Shown: one piece after another, positions 39,922-48,056 of the stretch | Layout: each line of letters opens with the position of its first letter | Numbering within the stretch: position 1 is the first letter of the stretch | Assembly: GCF_000961885.1 (NCBI RefSeq) | Contig: NZ_JZKH01000024.1 | Span: forward strand, 29,274-93,273 | Direction: 5' to 3' | DNA from: Streptomyces rubellomurinus | GTDB taxonomy: Bacteria > Actinomycetota > Actinomycetes > Streptomycetales > Streptomycetaceae | DNA length: 64,000 nt | Notes under the pieces: model-generated | What the model was told of the DNA's origin: nothing | Database searches by the model: none | Seen by the model: the letters and a program-made list of their open reading frames with translations, nothing else | Made by a program: the position numbers and the translations under genes

Positions 39922-41271
39922 ATGGCCACACCCTCCGCCGTGACGAGGTCCGCCGCCGCGCCGGGCCGGCCGGTGCGGCCGAGGCGCACGACCGAGCTCG
40001 TGCTGGTGCTGGCGGCCGTTCTGGCCGCCGTGTACGGCTACGTGGAGGTGGGCGCCGACCTCGACGGCGCGGTGCCCGCGGACGCCGTCGAGTACGGAGC
40101 GGCGCTCGGCGGGCTGGCGCTGGCGGCGCACCTCACCGTCCGCCGGTGGGCCGGGTACGCGGACCCGCTGCTGCTGCCGATCGCGGTGCTGCTCAACGGG
40201 ATCGGGCTGGTGGCGATCCACCGGCTGGACCGGGCCACTCCGGGCCGGGAGGCCGCCTCCACCCAGCTGCTCTGGTCGAGCCTGGGGGTGGCGCTGTTCA
40301 TCGCGGCCGTCCTGCTGGTGCGCGACCACCGGCGGCTGCGGCGCTACGCGTACCTGGGGGCGCTGGGGGCGCTGGTCCTGCTGGTGCTGCCGATCTTCTT
40401 CCCGCCGGTGTACGGCTCCCGGATCTGGATCGTCATCGGGCCGCTGTCCTTCCAGCCCGGGGAGTTCGCCAAGGTCCTGCTGGCCGTCTTCTTCGCCGCC
40501 TACCTGGCGGTGCACCGGGACGCGCTGGCGCTCACCGGCCGCCGGGTCTGGCGCTGGCAGCTGCCGCGCGGTCGGGTGCTGGGGCCGGTGCTGCTGATCT
40601 GGGCGGCGTTCGTCGGGGTGCTGGTGCTGGAGACCGACCTGGGGACGTCCCTGCTGTACTTCGGGTTGTTCGTGGTGATGCTCTACGTGGCCACCGCGCG
40701 GACGGGCTGGATCGCGATCGGGCTGGGGCTGGCGGCGGTCGGCGCGGTGACGGTGGGCTGGCTGTCGCCGCACGTGCACAGCCGGGTGGTGGACTGGCTG
40801 GACCCGCTGGGTTCGATCGCGGCGGGCCGGGGCGCCAACCAGATCGCCCAGTCGCTGTTCGCGTTCGCCTGGGGCGGCGAGCTGGGAACCGGGCTGGGCA
40901 ACGGGCACTCGGTGCTGATCGGCTTCGCCGCCAAGTCGGACTTCATCCTCGCGACGCTCGGCGAGGAGCTCGGCCTGACCGGGCTGATCGCGGTGTTCCT
41001 GCTGTACGCGCTGCTGGTCTCCCGGGGCTTCCGGACGGGCATCGCGCTGCGCGACCCGTTCGGGCGGCTGCTGGCGATCGGGCTGGCGGCGATCGTGGGC
41101 CTGCAGGTGTTCGTGGTGGCGGGCGGGGTGCTCGCGCTGATCCCGCTGACCGGGATGACGCTGCCGTTCGTCGCCCAGGGCGGCTCCTCGGTGGTCACCA
41201 ACTGGATCATCGTCGCGCTGCTGGTGCGGATGAGCGACGAGGCCGGGCGGCCCGCGCCGGAGGTGGGCTGA
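39922..41271 (+). CDS. SEDS-family peptidoglycan glycosyltransferase (FtsW/RodA/SpoVE)
   Basis: The 449-residue polytopic protein polymerises lipid II into glycan strands. SEDS features are GSRIWIVIGPLSFQPGEFAK, ETDLGTSLLYFGLFVVML, GLGNGHSVLIGFAAKSDFI and the C-terminal ALIPLTGMTLPFVAQGGSSV. ATG at 39922 with GGAGGG upstream; a TAGGGT-like -10 is seen near 39863. Its stop overlaps the ATG of the following transpeptidase gene, the classic SEDS/class-B-PBP pairing. It is one of several SEDS genes expected in this genus, so FtsW versus RodA cannot be decided here. Confidence 0.93.
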   Translation: MATPSAVTRSAAAPGRPVRPRRTTELVLVLAAVLAAVYGYVEVGADLDGAVPADAVEYGAALGGLALAAHLTVRRWAGYADPLLLPIAVLLNGIGLVAIHRLDRATPGREAASTQLLWSSLGVALFIAAVLLVRDHRRLRRYAYLGALGALVLLVLPIFFPPVYGSRIWIVIGPLSFQPGEFAKVLLAVFFAAYLAVHRDALALTGRRVWRWQLPRGRVLGPVLLIWAAFVGVLVLETDLGTSLLYFGLFVVMLYVATARTGWIAIGLGLAAVGAVTVGWLSPHVHSRVVDWLDPLGSIAAGRGANQIAQSLFAFAWGGELGTGLGNGHSVLIGFAAKSDFILATLGEELGLTGLIAVFLLYALLVSRGFRTGIALRDPFGRLLAIGLAAIVGLQVFVVAGGVLALIPLTGMTLPFVAQGGSSVVTNWIIVALLVRMSDEAGRPAPEVG

Positions 41272-42779
41272 TGGCCCGGATCCGGCCGAAGGGCAACGGC
41301 CCGCAGGGCCTGCCCGGGATCTCGGTGACCGGCCGGCGGGCCGGCACCTTCTGCCTGCTGCTGGTCGCGGCGCTGTGCGCGCAGGCCACCCGGGTGCAGG
41401 TGTTCGAGGCCAGGAGCCTGAACCACAACAGCGCCAACCAGCGGCTCACCGTCGAGCGCTACGCCCGGCCGCGCGGGGACATCCTGGTCGGTGACGTGGC
41501 GGTGACCGGCTCGGTGCCGACCAGGGGCCGGTACGCGTACAAGCGCGGCTACACCGACGGCCCGCTGTTCGCGGCCGTCACCGGCTTCGCCTCGCAGGCG
41601 TACGGCACCACCCAGCTGGAGGGCACCGAGGACGACCTGCTGATCGGCACCGACCCCCGGCTGGGCGGCTGGGCGGTCTGGGACGCCGTCTCCCGCCGGC
41701 AGAACCCCGGCGGGAACGTGTCCACCACGCTGAACCGGGCCGCCCAGGAGGCGGCGATGCGCGGGCTCGGCGCCCAGAAGGGCGCGGTGGCGGCGATCGA
41801 GCCGGCCACCGGCCGGATCCTGGCCCTGGCCAGCACGCCCTCCTACGACCCGGGCTCCTTCGCCGGCTCCACCTCCGCCGACCAGGAGGCCTGGAACCGG
41901 CTGCAGACCGACCCCGACCAGCCGATGCTCAACCGGGCGCTGCGCCAGACCTACCCGCCGGGCTCGACCTTCAAGGTGGTCACGGCGGCGGCCGCGCTCG
42001 CGGCGGGCGTGGTCACCGACCCGGCCGCGCCCACCACCGCGCCGTTCCCGTACGTGCTGCCCGGCACCACCACGCCCCTGGTGAACGACACCGCGGCCTG
42101 CGACCGGCCGGGTCAGTCGCTGTCCGCCGCGATGACCGCCAGCTGCAACAGCGTGCTCGGCTACCTCGGGGTGCGGACCGGACTGGACGCGATGGCGGCG
42201 ATGGCCGAGAACTTCGGCTTCAACGACCCGAAGCTGGACATGCCGGTGCGCCCGGCGCGCTCCACCTTCGACACGCGGATGGACCAGGCGCAGCTGGCGC
42301 TCTCCTCGATCGGGCAGTTCGACACCGCCGCGACGCCGCTGGTGATGGCCATGGTCGCGGCCGGGGTGGCGAACGGCGGCACGGTGATGCGTCCACAGCT
42401 TGTGGACAAGCTGACGAGGAGCGACGGCGCCGTGGTGCGGTTGATGAAGCCGGCCGTCTACCGGCGGGCGCTCACCCCGGCGGTGGCCGGGCAGGTGCAG
42501 AAGCTGATGACGGACGTGGTGGAGAGCGGGACGGGCGGCAACGCCCGGATCGCCGGGGCGGTGGTGGGCGGCAAGACCGGTACCGCCCAGCACGGTGTGG
42601 ACAACAGCGGGACGCCGTACGCCTGGTTCATCGCCTGGGCCAAGCCGGCCGGCTCGGACGCGGTGCCGCCGGTCGCGGTGGCGGTGGTGGTCGCGGACAG
42701 TGACGCGACGGACGTCAGCGGGGGAGCCCTGGCCGCGCCGATCGCCCGCTCGGTGATGCGGGCGGTGCTCGGCCGCTGA
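41271..42779 (+). CDS. Penicillin-binding transpeptidase, partner of the SEDS protein
   Basis: The 502-residue class B-like penicillin-binding protein crosslinks peptidoglycan. It has an N-terminal membrane anchor (GTFCLLLVAALCAQATRVQV) and all active-site motifs: STFK (Ser232), SCN (Ser291) and KTGT (Lys435). The start ATG shares a base with the SEDS stop (TGATG), so the two are translated together. It is PbpA-like by context and length. Confidence 0.93.
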   Translation: MARIRPKGNGPQGLPGISVTGRRAGTFCLLLVAALCAQATRVQVFEARSLNHNSANQRLTVERYARPRGDILVGDVAVTGSVPTRGRYAYKRGYTDGPLFAAVTGFASQAYGTTQLEGTEDDLLIGTDPRLGGWAVWDAVSRRQNPGGNVSTTLNRAAQEAAMRGLGAQKGAVAAIEPATGRILALASTPSYDPGSFAGSTSADQEAWNRLQTDPDQPMLNRALRQTYPPGSTFKVVTAAAALAAGVVTDPAAPTTAPFPYVLPGTTTPLVNDTAACDRPGQSLSAAMTASCNSVLGYLGVRTGLDAMAAMAENFGFNDPKLDMPVRPARSTFDTRMDQAQLALSSIGQFDTAATPLVMAMVAAGVANGGTVMRPQLVDKLTRSDGAVVRLMKPAVYRRALTPAVAGQVQKLMTDVVESGTGGNARIAGAVVGGKTGTAQHGVDNSGTPYAWFIAWAKPAGSDAVPPVAVAVVVADSDATDVSGGALAAPIARSVMRAVLGR

Positions 42780-43037
42780 GCCGCGCAGGGCTCGGGAACG
42801 GCCTCTGAGCTGGTCTTTTACCAAACCTCCGCGAGATGCGCCGCGTGCGAAGTGTCGGATTTGTAACATCTGATCTGCCAATTCGTACAATGCGCGGATC
42901 AGGACTGTTCGTTTGCGACAGTGGCGTATTCGCGGGGTACTGTCCCATGTTTGTTCGGTTGGTCCCCGATGGCACCCCCCAGTGCTCGGGGTGACCGACC
43001 ACCAGGACACCCTCCCCCGCCCAGAAGGACCGTGGTT
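42780..43037 (+). promoter_or_regulatory. Leader of the amino-acid permease gene with a likely promoter
   Basis: This relatively AT-rich 258-base gap contains TTGTAA (42861-42866) and TACAAT (42886-42891), separated by 19 bases, a good housekeeping-type promoter. The roughly 140-base leader that follows contains an inverted pair GACAGT ... ACTGTC that could form a hairpin. I do not recognise a known riboswitch. Confidence 0.5.
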
Positions 43038-44525
43038 TTGGCCAGCAACACCCTCGGCTCGCGCCTGCTGCGACGCAAGCCCGTCTCGACCCTGATCGCG
43101 GAGAGCGAGGGCCACGGCCTTCCGGCCGGCGCACCCGAGGGCGGTGGGCGCTCCGGCATCCACCTGCGCCGCTCGATCGGCCTGTGGCAGCTGTCCTCGA
43201 TCGGCATCGGCGCCACCATCGGCACCGGCATCTTCTTCGTGCTCGGCACCGCCGTCCCGGACGCCGGCCCGGCCGTCATCCTGTCCTTCGTGCTCGCCGC
43301 GGTCACCGCCGGCCTCACCGCGCTCTGCTACGCCGAGATGGCCTCCGCGATCCCGGTCTCCGGCTCCTCGTACTCCTACGCCTACGCGACCCTCGGCGAG
43401 GGCGTGGCCTTCGGCGTCGGCATCTGCCTGCTGATGGAGTACGGCGTGTCCGCCTCGGCGATCGCGGTCAGCTGGGCCGAGTACCTGAACAAGTTCTTCG
43501 ACCTGGCCTTCGGGTTCCGGATCCCCGAGCAGTTGTCCGGCGCCCCCGGCGGCGGCCACTGGTTCAACCTGCCGGCGCTGCTGCTGGTCGCGATGATCTG
43601 CTTCCTGCTGGTCCGCGGCGTCAGCGAGTCGGTCAAGGTCAACGCGGCCATGGTCGGGATCAAGATCGTGATCCTGCTGCTGTTCGTCGGCGTCGCCGTC
43701 ACCGGCTTCCGTTCCGGAAACCTGACCCCGTTCATGCCGCTCGGCATCGGCGGCGTGGGGACCGCCGCGTCCAGCATCTTCTTCTCCTTCATCGGCCTGG
43801 ACGCGGTGTCCACCGCCGGCGAGGAGGTCAAGAACCCGCGCCGCACCATGCCGCTGGCGATCATCATCTCGCTGGTCGTGGTGACCCTGCTCTACATCCT
43901 GGTCGCGCTGGCCGCCGTCGGCGCCCAGCCCTGGGACCAGTTCAAGGGTCAGGAGGCCGGCCTCGCCCAGATCATGCAGGACATCACCGGCCAGGGCTGG
44001 CCCGCGATGATCTTCGCGGTCGGCGCGATCATCTCGATCTTCAGCGTCACCCTCGTGGTGATCTACGGCCAGACCCGCATCCTGTACTCGATGGGCCGCG
44101 ACGGCATGCTGCCCGAGCGCTTCGCCCAGGTCTCCCCGCGCACCGGCACCCCGGTCTGGAACACCATCGTGGTCGGGCTCGGCGTGGGCGCGCTGGCCGC
44201 CTTCGTCCCGCTGGACGTCCTCGCCGACATCACCAGCCTCGGCACCCTGATCGCGTTCTCGGTCGTCTCGGTCGGCGTGATCGTCCTGCGCCGCACCCAG
44301 CCCGACCTGCCGCGCGGCTTCAAGGTCCCGCTCTACCCGGTCGTCCCGCTGCTCAGCATCGGCTTCTGCGCCTACCTGATCAAGGGCCTGCACGCCGACA
44401 CCTTCCGGGCCGGCGCCGTCGCCCTCGTCGTCGCGGTGGTCGTCTACTTCGGCTACAGCATCAAGCACTCCCGGCTCGAACGACCGGCCGCGCAGGCCGA
44501 GGCCGTCGAGGTCGACGCGCGTTGA
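43038..44525 (+). CDS. APC-family amino acid permease (cationic amino acid type)
   Basis: The 495-residue transporter has about 12-13 spans and the APC opening QLSSIGIGATIGTGIFFVLG, then GPAVILSFVLAAVTAGLTAL, a conserved FFSFIGLDAVSTAGEEVKNPRR segment after TM6 and VIYGQTRILYSMGRDGMLPE. This matches the CAT/YfnA subgroup, which imports cationic or other amino acids. The start is taken as TTG at 43038, because the AGAAGGA site is 9 bases from it but only 2-3 bases from the GTG at 43032. It stands alone, followed by a terminator. Confidence 0.9.
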   Translation: MASNTLGSRLLRRKPVSTLIAESEGHGLPAGAPEGGGRSGIHLRRSIGLWQLSSIGIGATIGTGIFFVLGTAVPDAGPAVILSFVLAAVTAGLTALCYAEMASAIPVSGSSYSYAYATLGEGVAFGVGICLLMEYGVSASAIAVSWAEYLNKFFDLAFGFRIPEQLSGAPGGGHWFNLPALLLVAMICFLLVRGVSESVKVNAAMVGIKIVILLLFVGVAVTGFRSGNLTPFMPLGIGGVGTAASSIFFSFIGLDAVSTAGEEVKNPRRTMPLAIIISLVVVTLLYILVALAAVGAQPWDQFKGQEAGLAQIMQDITGQGWPAMIFAVGAIISIFSVTLVVIYGQTRILYSMGRDGMLPERFAQVSPRTGTPVWNTIVVGLGVGALAAFVPLDVLADITSLGTLIAFSVVSVGVIVLRRTQPDLPRGFKVPLYPVVPLLSIGFCAYLIKGLHADTFRAGAVALVVAVVVYFGYSIKHSRLERPAAQAEAVEVDAR

Positions 44526-44545
44526 CTCCGCCGTTACCCGATCGT

Positions 44546-44584
44546 GAAGGGCCGCCGAACTGCACAGCTCCAGGCGGCCCTTCG
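44546..44584 (+). terminator. Terminator of the permease gene
   Basis: An 11-bp inverted repeat, GAAGGGCCGCC (44546-44556) with GGCGGCCCTTC (44573-44583), lies about 20 bases after the stop. Confidence 0.75.
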
Positions 44585-44653
44585 CGTGCCACCCCGTATC
44601 CGACGCCCGAGGCGATGGCGACAGCGCCCGGCCCGCACCCCTAACCTTCCACC

Positions 44654-46063
44654 ATGGTGAGCACCCGCACGCCCGGCTTCTCCCGCCCGCGCGGCCGCTT
44701 CACCGGCCGCGGCAGAACGCCGGCCCAGACCACCGCGGCCCAGGCCACGGCCGGACCCGGACGGCCCCCGCGGGGCTTCTCCACCCGGCCGTTCCCCCGA
44801 CAGCGTGGCGAGAACACGTTTCCGCCCACGCCCGATCGGCTGAATCCCGCCCGGCTCGCCTCCCTGCGCTCCGTCCAGCTGATCGGCTGTCTGATCGCGG
44901 CCGGCTGGGCCGCCGCCTTCCCGCTCGTCTCCGACCTGCCCAACCAGCGGATCTGGGGCCTGATCGCCGCTCCCGCCTACGCCCTGGCCGGGCTCCTCTG
45001 CCTCACCCTGCCGCGCCGCGTCGCGGCCCACGCCGCGGCCGCCGTCGCCCTGGTCGGCGCCGTCCTCGCCCCGCTCGGACTGCTCGCCCTGACCGGCCGC
45101 CACCAGTCCGAGGTGATGGTCGTCGAACGCTCGGCCCACCTGCTGCTCACCACCGGCGACGTCTACCTCCCGCACCCGGCCGTGGTCACCGACTACAACC
45201 CCTACCTGCCGGCGATGTCCCTGTTCGGGCTGCCGCGCCAACTGTTCGGCAGCTCCACCGCCTTCGCCAGGGTCGCCGGGGACGCCCGGATCTGGTTCGC
45301 GCTCGCCTTCTTCGTCTGCCTGCTGGCCGCCTGGCGGCTGCTGCGGCCCAGCCGCGACCGGGCGCCGCTGCTGCCGCTGGCCGTCCTCACCGCCTCGCCA
45401 TTGATAGCGCTCGCCCTGGTGGTCGGCGGGATCGACCTGCCGCTGATCGGGGTCTGCTGCCTGGCCATGGCCCTCGCCGAACGGGGCCGCACGGTCGGCG
45501 CCGGGCTGGTGCTCGCCCTCGCCTGCACCCTCAAGTGGACCGCCTGGCCCGCGCTGCCGGTGGCCGTCCTGCTGCTCTGGCGGCTCTACGGGCGCCGGCC
45601 CGCCGCCCGGACGGCGCTGATCGCGGTCGGCACCAGCGTGGCCGTCATGCTGCCCGCCTGGCTGCGGCAGAGCGACGCGCTGCGCGACCAGGTGGTGCGC
45701 TTCCCGCTCGGGCTCACCGCGATCCGCACCCCGGCCGGCAGCCCGCTGCCCGGCAAGGTGCTGGCCGGCATCGGGCCGACCGGCCACAGCATCTCGCTCG
45801 CGCTGGTGACCATCGGCGCCGTCGGCGTGACCATCTGGCTGCTGGCCCGCCCGCCCGTCACCGCGATCGCGGCCGCCGATCTGCTGGCCGTGGGGCTCAC
45901 CATCGCGTTCATGCTCGCCCCGGCCGGACGCTTCGGCTACCTCGGGCTGCCGGCCGTACTGCTCATCTGGCCCCGGCTGGCCGCCCGGCGCTGGAGCAGC
46001 CGCCGGCCGTTGCCGCCCGGCCGGCGCCGGGAGACGCCGGAGCCCGCCCTGCCGCGCGGCTGA
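44654..46063 (+). CDS. GT87/GT-C-like polytopic membrane protein
   Basis: The 469-residue protein has about ten spans after an 75-residue Arg/Pro/Gly-rich cytoplasmic start. Features of GT-C type glycosyltransferases (GT87/DUF2029 group) are TTGDVYLPHPAVVTDYNPYL, LALVVGGIDLPLIGVCCLAM, LALACTLKWTAWPALPVAVL and APAGRFGYLGLPAVLLIWP. The donor is likely a polyprenyl-phosphate sugar; this is inferred from the fold. ATG at 44654. It converges on a penicillin-binding protein gene, with a hairpin overlapping its stop. Confidence 0.8.
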   Translation: MVSTRTPGFSRPRGRFTGRGRTPAQTTAAQATAGPGRPPRGFSTRPFPRQRGENTFPPTPDRLNPARLASLRSVQLIGCLIAAGWAAAFPLVSDLPNQRIWGLIAAPAYALAGLLCLTLPRRVAAHAAAAVALVGAVLAPLGLLALTGRHQSEVMVVERSAHLLLTTGDVYLPHPAVVTDYNPYLPAMSLFGLPRQLFGSSTAFARVAGDARIWFALAFFVCLLAAWRLLRPSRDRAPLLPLAVLTASPLIALALVVGGIDLPLIGVCCLAMALAERGRTVGAGLVLALACTLKWTAWPALPVAVLLLWRLYGRRPAARTALIAVGTSVAVMLPAWLRQSDALRDQVVRFPLGLTAIRTPAGSPLPGKVLAGIGPTGHSISLALVTIGAVGVTIWLLARPPVTAIAAADLLAVGLTIAFMLAPAGRFGYLGLPAVLLIWPRLAARRWSSRRPLPPGRRRETPEPALPRG

Positions 46064-46083
46064 CACGCGGCTGGGCGGGCTCC
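46039..46083. terminator. Terminator hairpin over the stop of the GT-C-like gene
   Basis: The inverted repeat GGAGCCCGCC (46039-46048) with GGCGGGCTCC (46074-46083) spans the stop codon and lies between convergent genes. Confidence 0.6.
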
Positions 46084-46095
46084 GGACGGGCCGTA

Positions 46096-47865
46096 CTACT
46101 TGACCCCGTACGCCTTCAGGAGCGAGGCGACGGCCGGGCCGGCCGCGTCCACGCCGTGGCCGCCGCCCTGGACCTCGGCGGCGACCGAGAGGTTGCCGCG
46201 GAACGCGGTGAACCAGCTGTTGGTGGTGGACGCGCCCTGGACCTCGGCGGAGCCGGTCTTGGCGCCCGCGTTGTCAGTGATCCCGGCCATCACCTCCTTG
46301 GCCGTGCCGCCGACCGCGGTGGCGTTCATCATGGCGCGCAGCTTGCCGGCGACGTCCGGCGAGATCTGCCGGGCCGCCGCCTGCTGCGGCAGGCCGGCGA
46401 CCAGGATGGGCTGCTTGAACGCGCCGCTCTGGACGGTCGCGGTGATCGAGGCGATGGCCAGCGGGTTCATCTGGACCTTGCCCTGGCCGATGTAGTTCAT
46501 GGCCTGCTCGTCCTTGCTGCCCGGCGTCGCGGGGATCTTGCCGTCCGCGTTCGGCAGGCCGGTCTTCCACTCCAGGCCGATGCCGTAGACGTCCTTGGCG
46601 GTGCCGGCGAGCGTCTCGGGCTTGAGGCTGGTCAGGCCCTGGTTGATGAAGGCCGTGTTGCAGGACACCATGAAGTCCTGCTGGAGCGTGTTGTTCGGGA
46701 ACGCGCCCGGGAAGTCGTTCGGGATCGCCACCGGGTTGCTGCTCTTCTCCGGGCAGGCCACCACGGTGTCCGGGTTGACCCCGGCCTCCAGCAGGGCCGT
46801 CGAGGTGACGATCTTCATCGTCGAGCCCGGCGCGAGCAGGCCGTTGAAGGCCCGGTTCTGGCCGTTGGCGGGGGAGTTGGCGAAGGCCAGCACCTGGCCC
46901 GTGCTCGGCTCGATCGCCACGATGGAGCCGGACTTGCCGCCCAGGTCGGTCATCGCCTTCTCGGCGGCGGCCTGGAGGGCGCCGTCGATGGTCACCTTGA
47001 ACGGCTTGGCGGGCTTCGGCTCGACGATGGTGAACAGCTTGTCCTGGCTGCCCTTGCCGTTCGGGTCGCTGATCACGACCGCGCTGCCCGCGTCCTGGTC
47101 CTTGTTCGGGTCCGGCGGCAGCAGCTTGTGGGCGTTGTCCTGCAGGGAGGTCATCAGCGCCGAGGTCAGCGAGGGGCTCTGCAGCACCTTGCCGTTGCGG
47201 TCCACCACGGTGGACGGCGGGGCGAACACCGGCTGCACGGCGATCGTCTCGGTGCCGTTCAGATGCGGGTGGATCACCGTGGGCGCCCAGTGCACGGCCG
47301 GGGTGTCGTCGCTCATCTTCACGACGTTCAGGAAGCCGTTGTAGTCCCAGACCCGGCTGGTGCCCGCGAACTCGGCCCGCGCCTTGTAGCCCATCAGCAC
47401 CCCGGTGGGCCCGGGGGTGGCGGAGGCGGACGGCGAGTCGCCGGCGCCGGGCGTGCCGCTCGCGGACGGCGTCGCGGAGGCGCCGGCCGAGGGCTTGGCC
47501 GTGGGGGAGGGGGTGCCGGTGGCCGAGGCGAAGGCCTGCGGGGTGGCCGGACCGGCCGGGTTGAGGGTCAGCGCGCTCGGCTTCACGTTGTCCCGGAACG
47601 CCGTCAGCGCCTTCTCGGCGGAGGCCGGGTCGTCGGTCAGCGAGGCCGCCTTGGCGAGGTCGCCGGCCGCCCAGGCCGCCAGGAAGTCCTTCGCGCCGCT
47701 CGCGGCCTGGTCCGCCGTGGGCGGCTCGGCCACCACCGTGCGCGGCTTCTTGGCGTCGGACGACCCGGAGTCCGAGCCCATCAGGCTGTACGCCCCGTAA
47801 CCGCCGCCCGCGAGGACGGCGACGGACACGCCGGTGATGATCCCGATCTTGGCGCCTCTGCGCAT
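46096..47865 (-). CDS. Penicillin-binding protein with MecA-N-like domain
   Basis: The 589-residue transpeptidase has an N-terminal anchor (IGIITGVSVAVLAGGGYGAYSL), an NTF2/MecA_N-type domain (about 45-240) interrupted by a Ser/Ala/Thr/Pro-rich insert (TPSPTAKPSAGASATPSASG), a dimerisation domain and a C-terminal transpeptidase domain with STMK (Ser348), SCN (Ser401) and KTGS (Lys536). This is the architecture of PBP2a-like proteins, which in some bacteria have low beta-lactam affinity; resistance is not implied by the sequence alone. ATG at 47865 with GGGGGA upstream. It lies between two glycosyltransferase genes. Confidence 0.92.
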   Translation of the reverse strand: MRRGAKIGIITGVSVAVLAGGGYGAYSLMGSDSGSSDAKKPRTVVAEPPTADQAASGAKDFLAAWAAGDLAKAASLTDDPASAEKALTAFRDNVKPSALTLNPAGPATPQAFASATGTPSPTAKPSAGASATPSASGTPGAGDSPSASATPGPTGVLMGYKARAEFAGTSRVWDYNGFLNVVKMSDDTPAVHWAPTVIHPHLNGTETIAVQPVFAPPSTVVDRNGKVLQSPSLTSALMTSLQDNAHKLLPPDPNKDQDAGSAVVISDPNGKGSQDKLFTIVEPKPAKPFKVTIDGALQAAAEKAMTDLGGKSGSIVAIEPSTGQVLAFANSPANGQNRAFNGLLAPGSTMKIVTSTALLEAGVNPDTVVACPEKSSNPVAIPNDFPGAFPNNTLQQDFMVSCNTAFINQGLTSLKPETLAGTAKDVYGIGLEWKTGLPNADGKIPATPGSKDEQAMNYIGQGKVQMNPLAIASITATVQSGAFKQPILVAGLPQQAAARQISPDVAGKLRAMMNATAVGGTAKEVMAGITDNAGAKTGSAEVQGASTTNSWFTAFRGNLSVAAEVQGGGHGVDAAGPAVASLLKAYGVK

Positions 47866-48056
47866 GGTGCAAATCCCCCAGGGGTCTCGCGGCCGGGCGC
47901 AACCGGCGGGGGCCGGAAACGCGGTACGCCCCCCACCCTAGGCAGCGTCCGTCGGTGCGCCGACGAAACGCCGGGGACTTGTGACGGATCTGGTACGTGT
48001 CGTGCACCGCGTACGGACGATTCCCGCCCCCGCGGCGCACATGTCCGGGCCGGGGG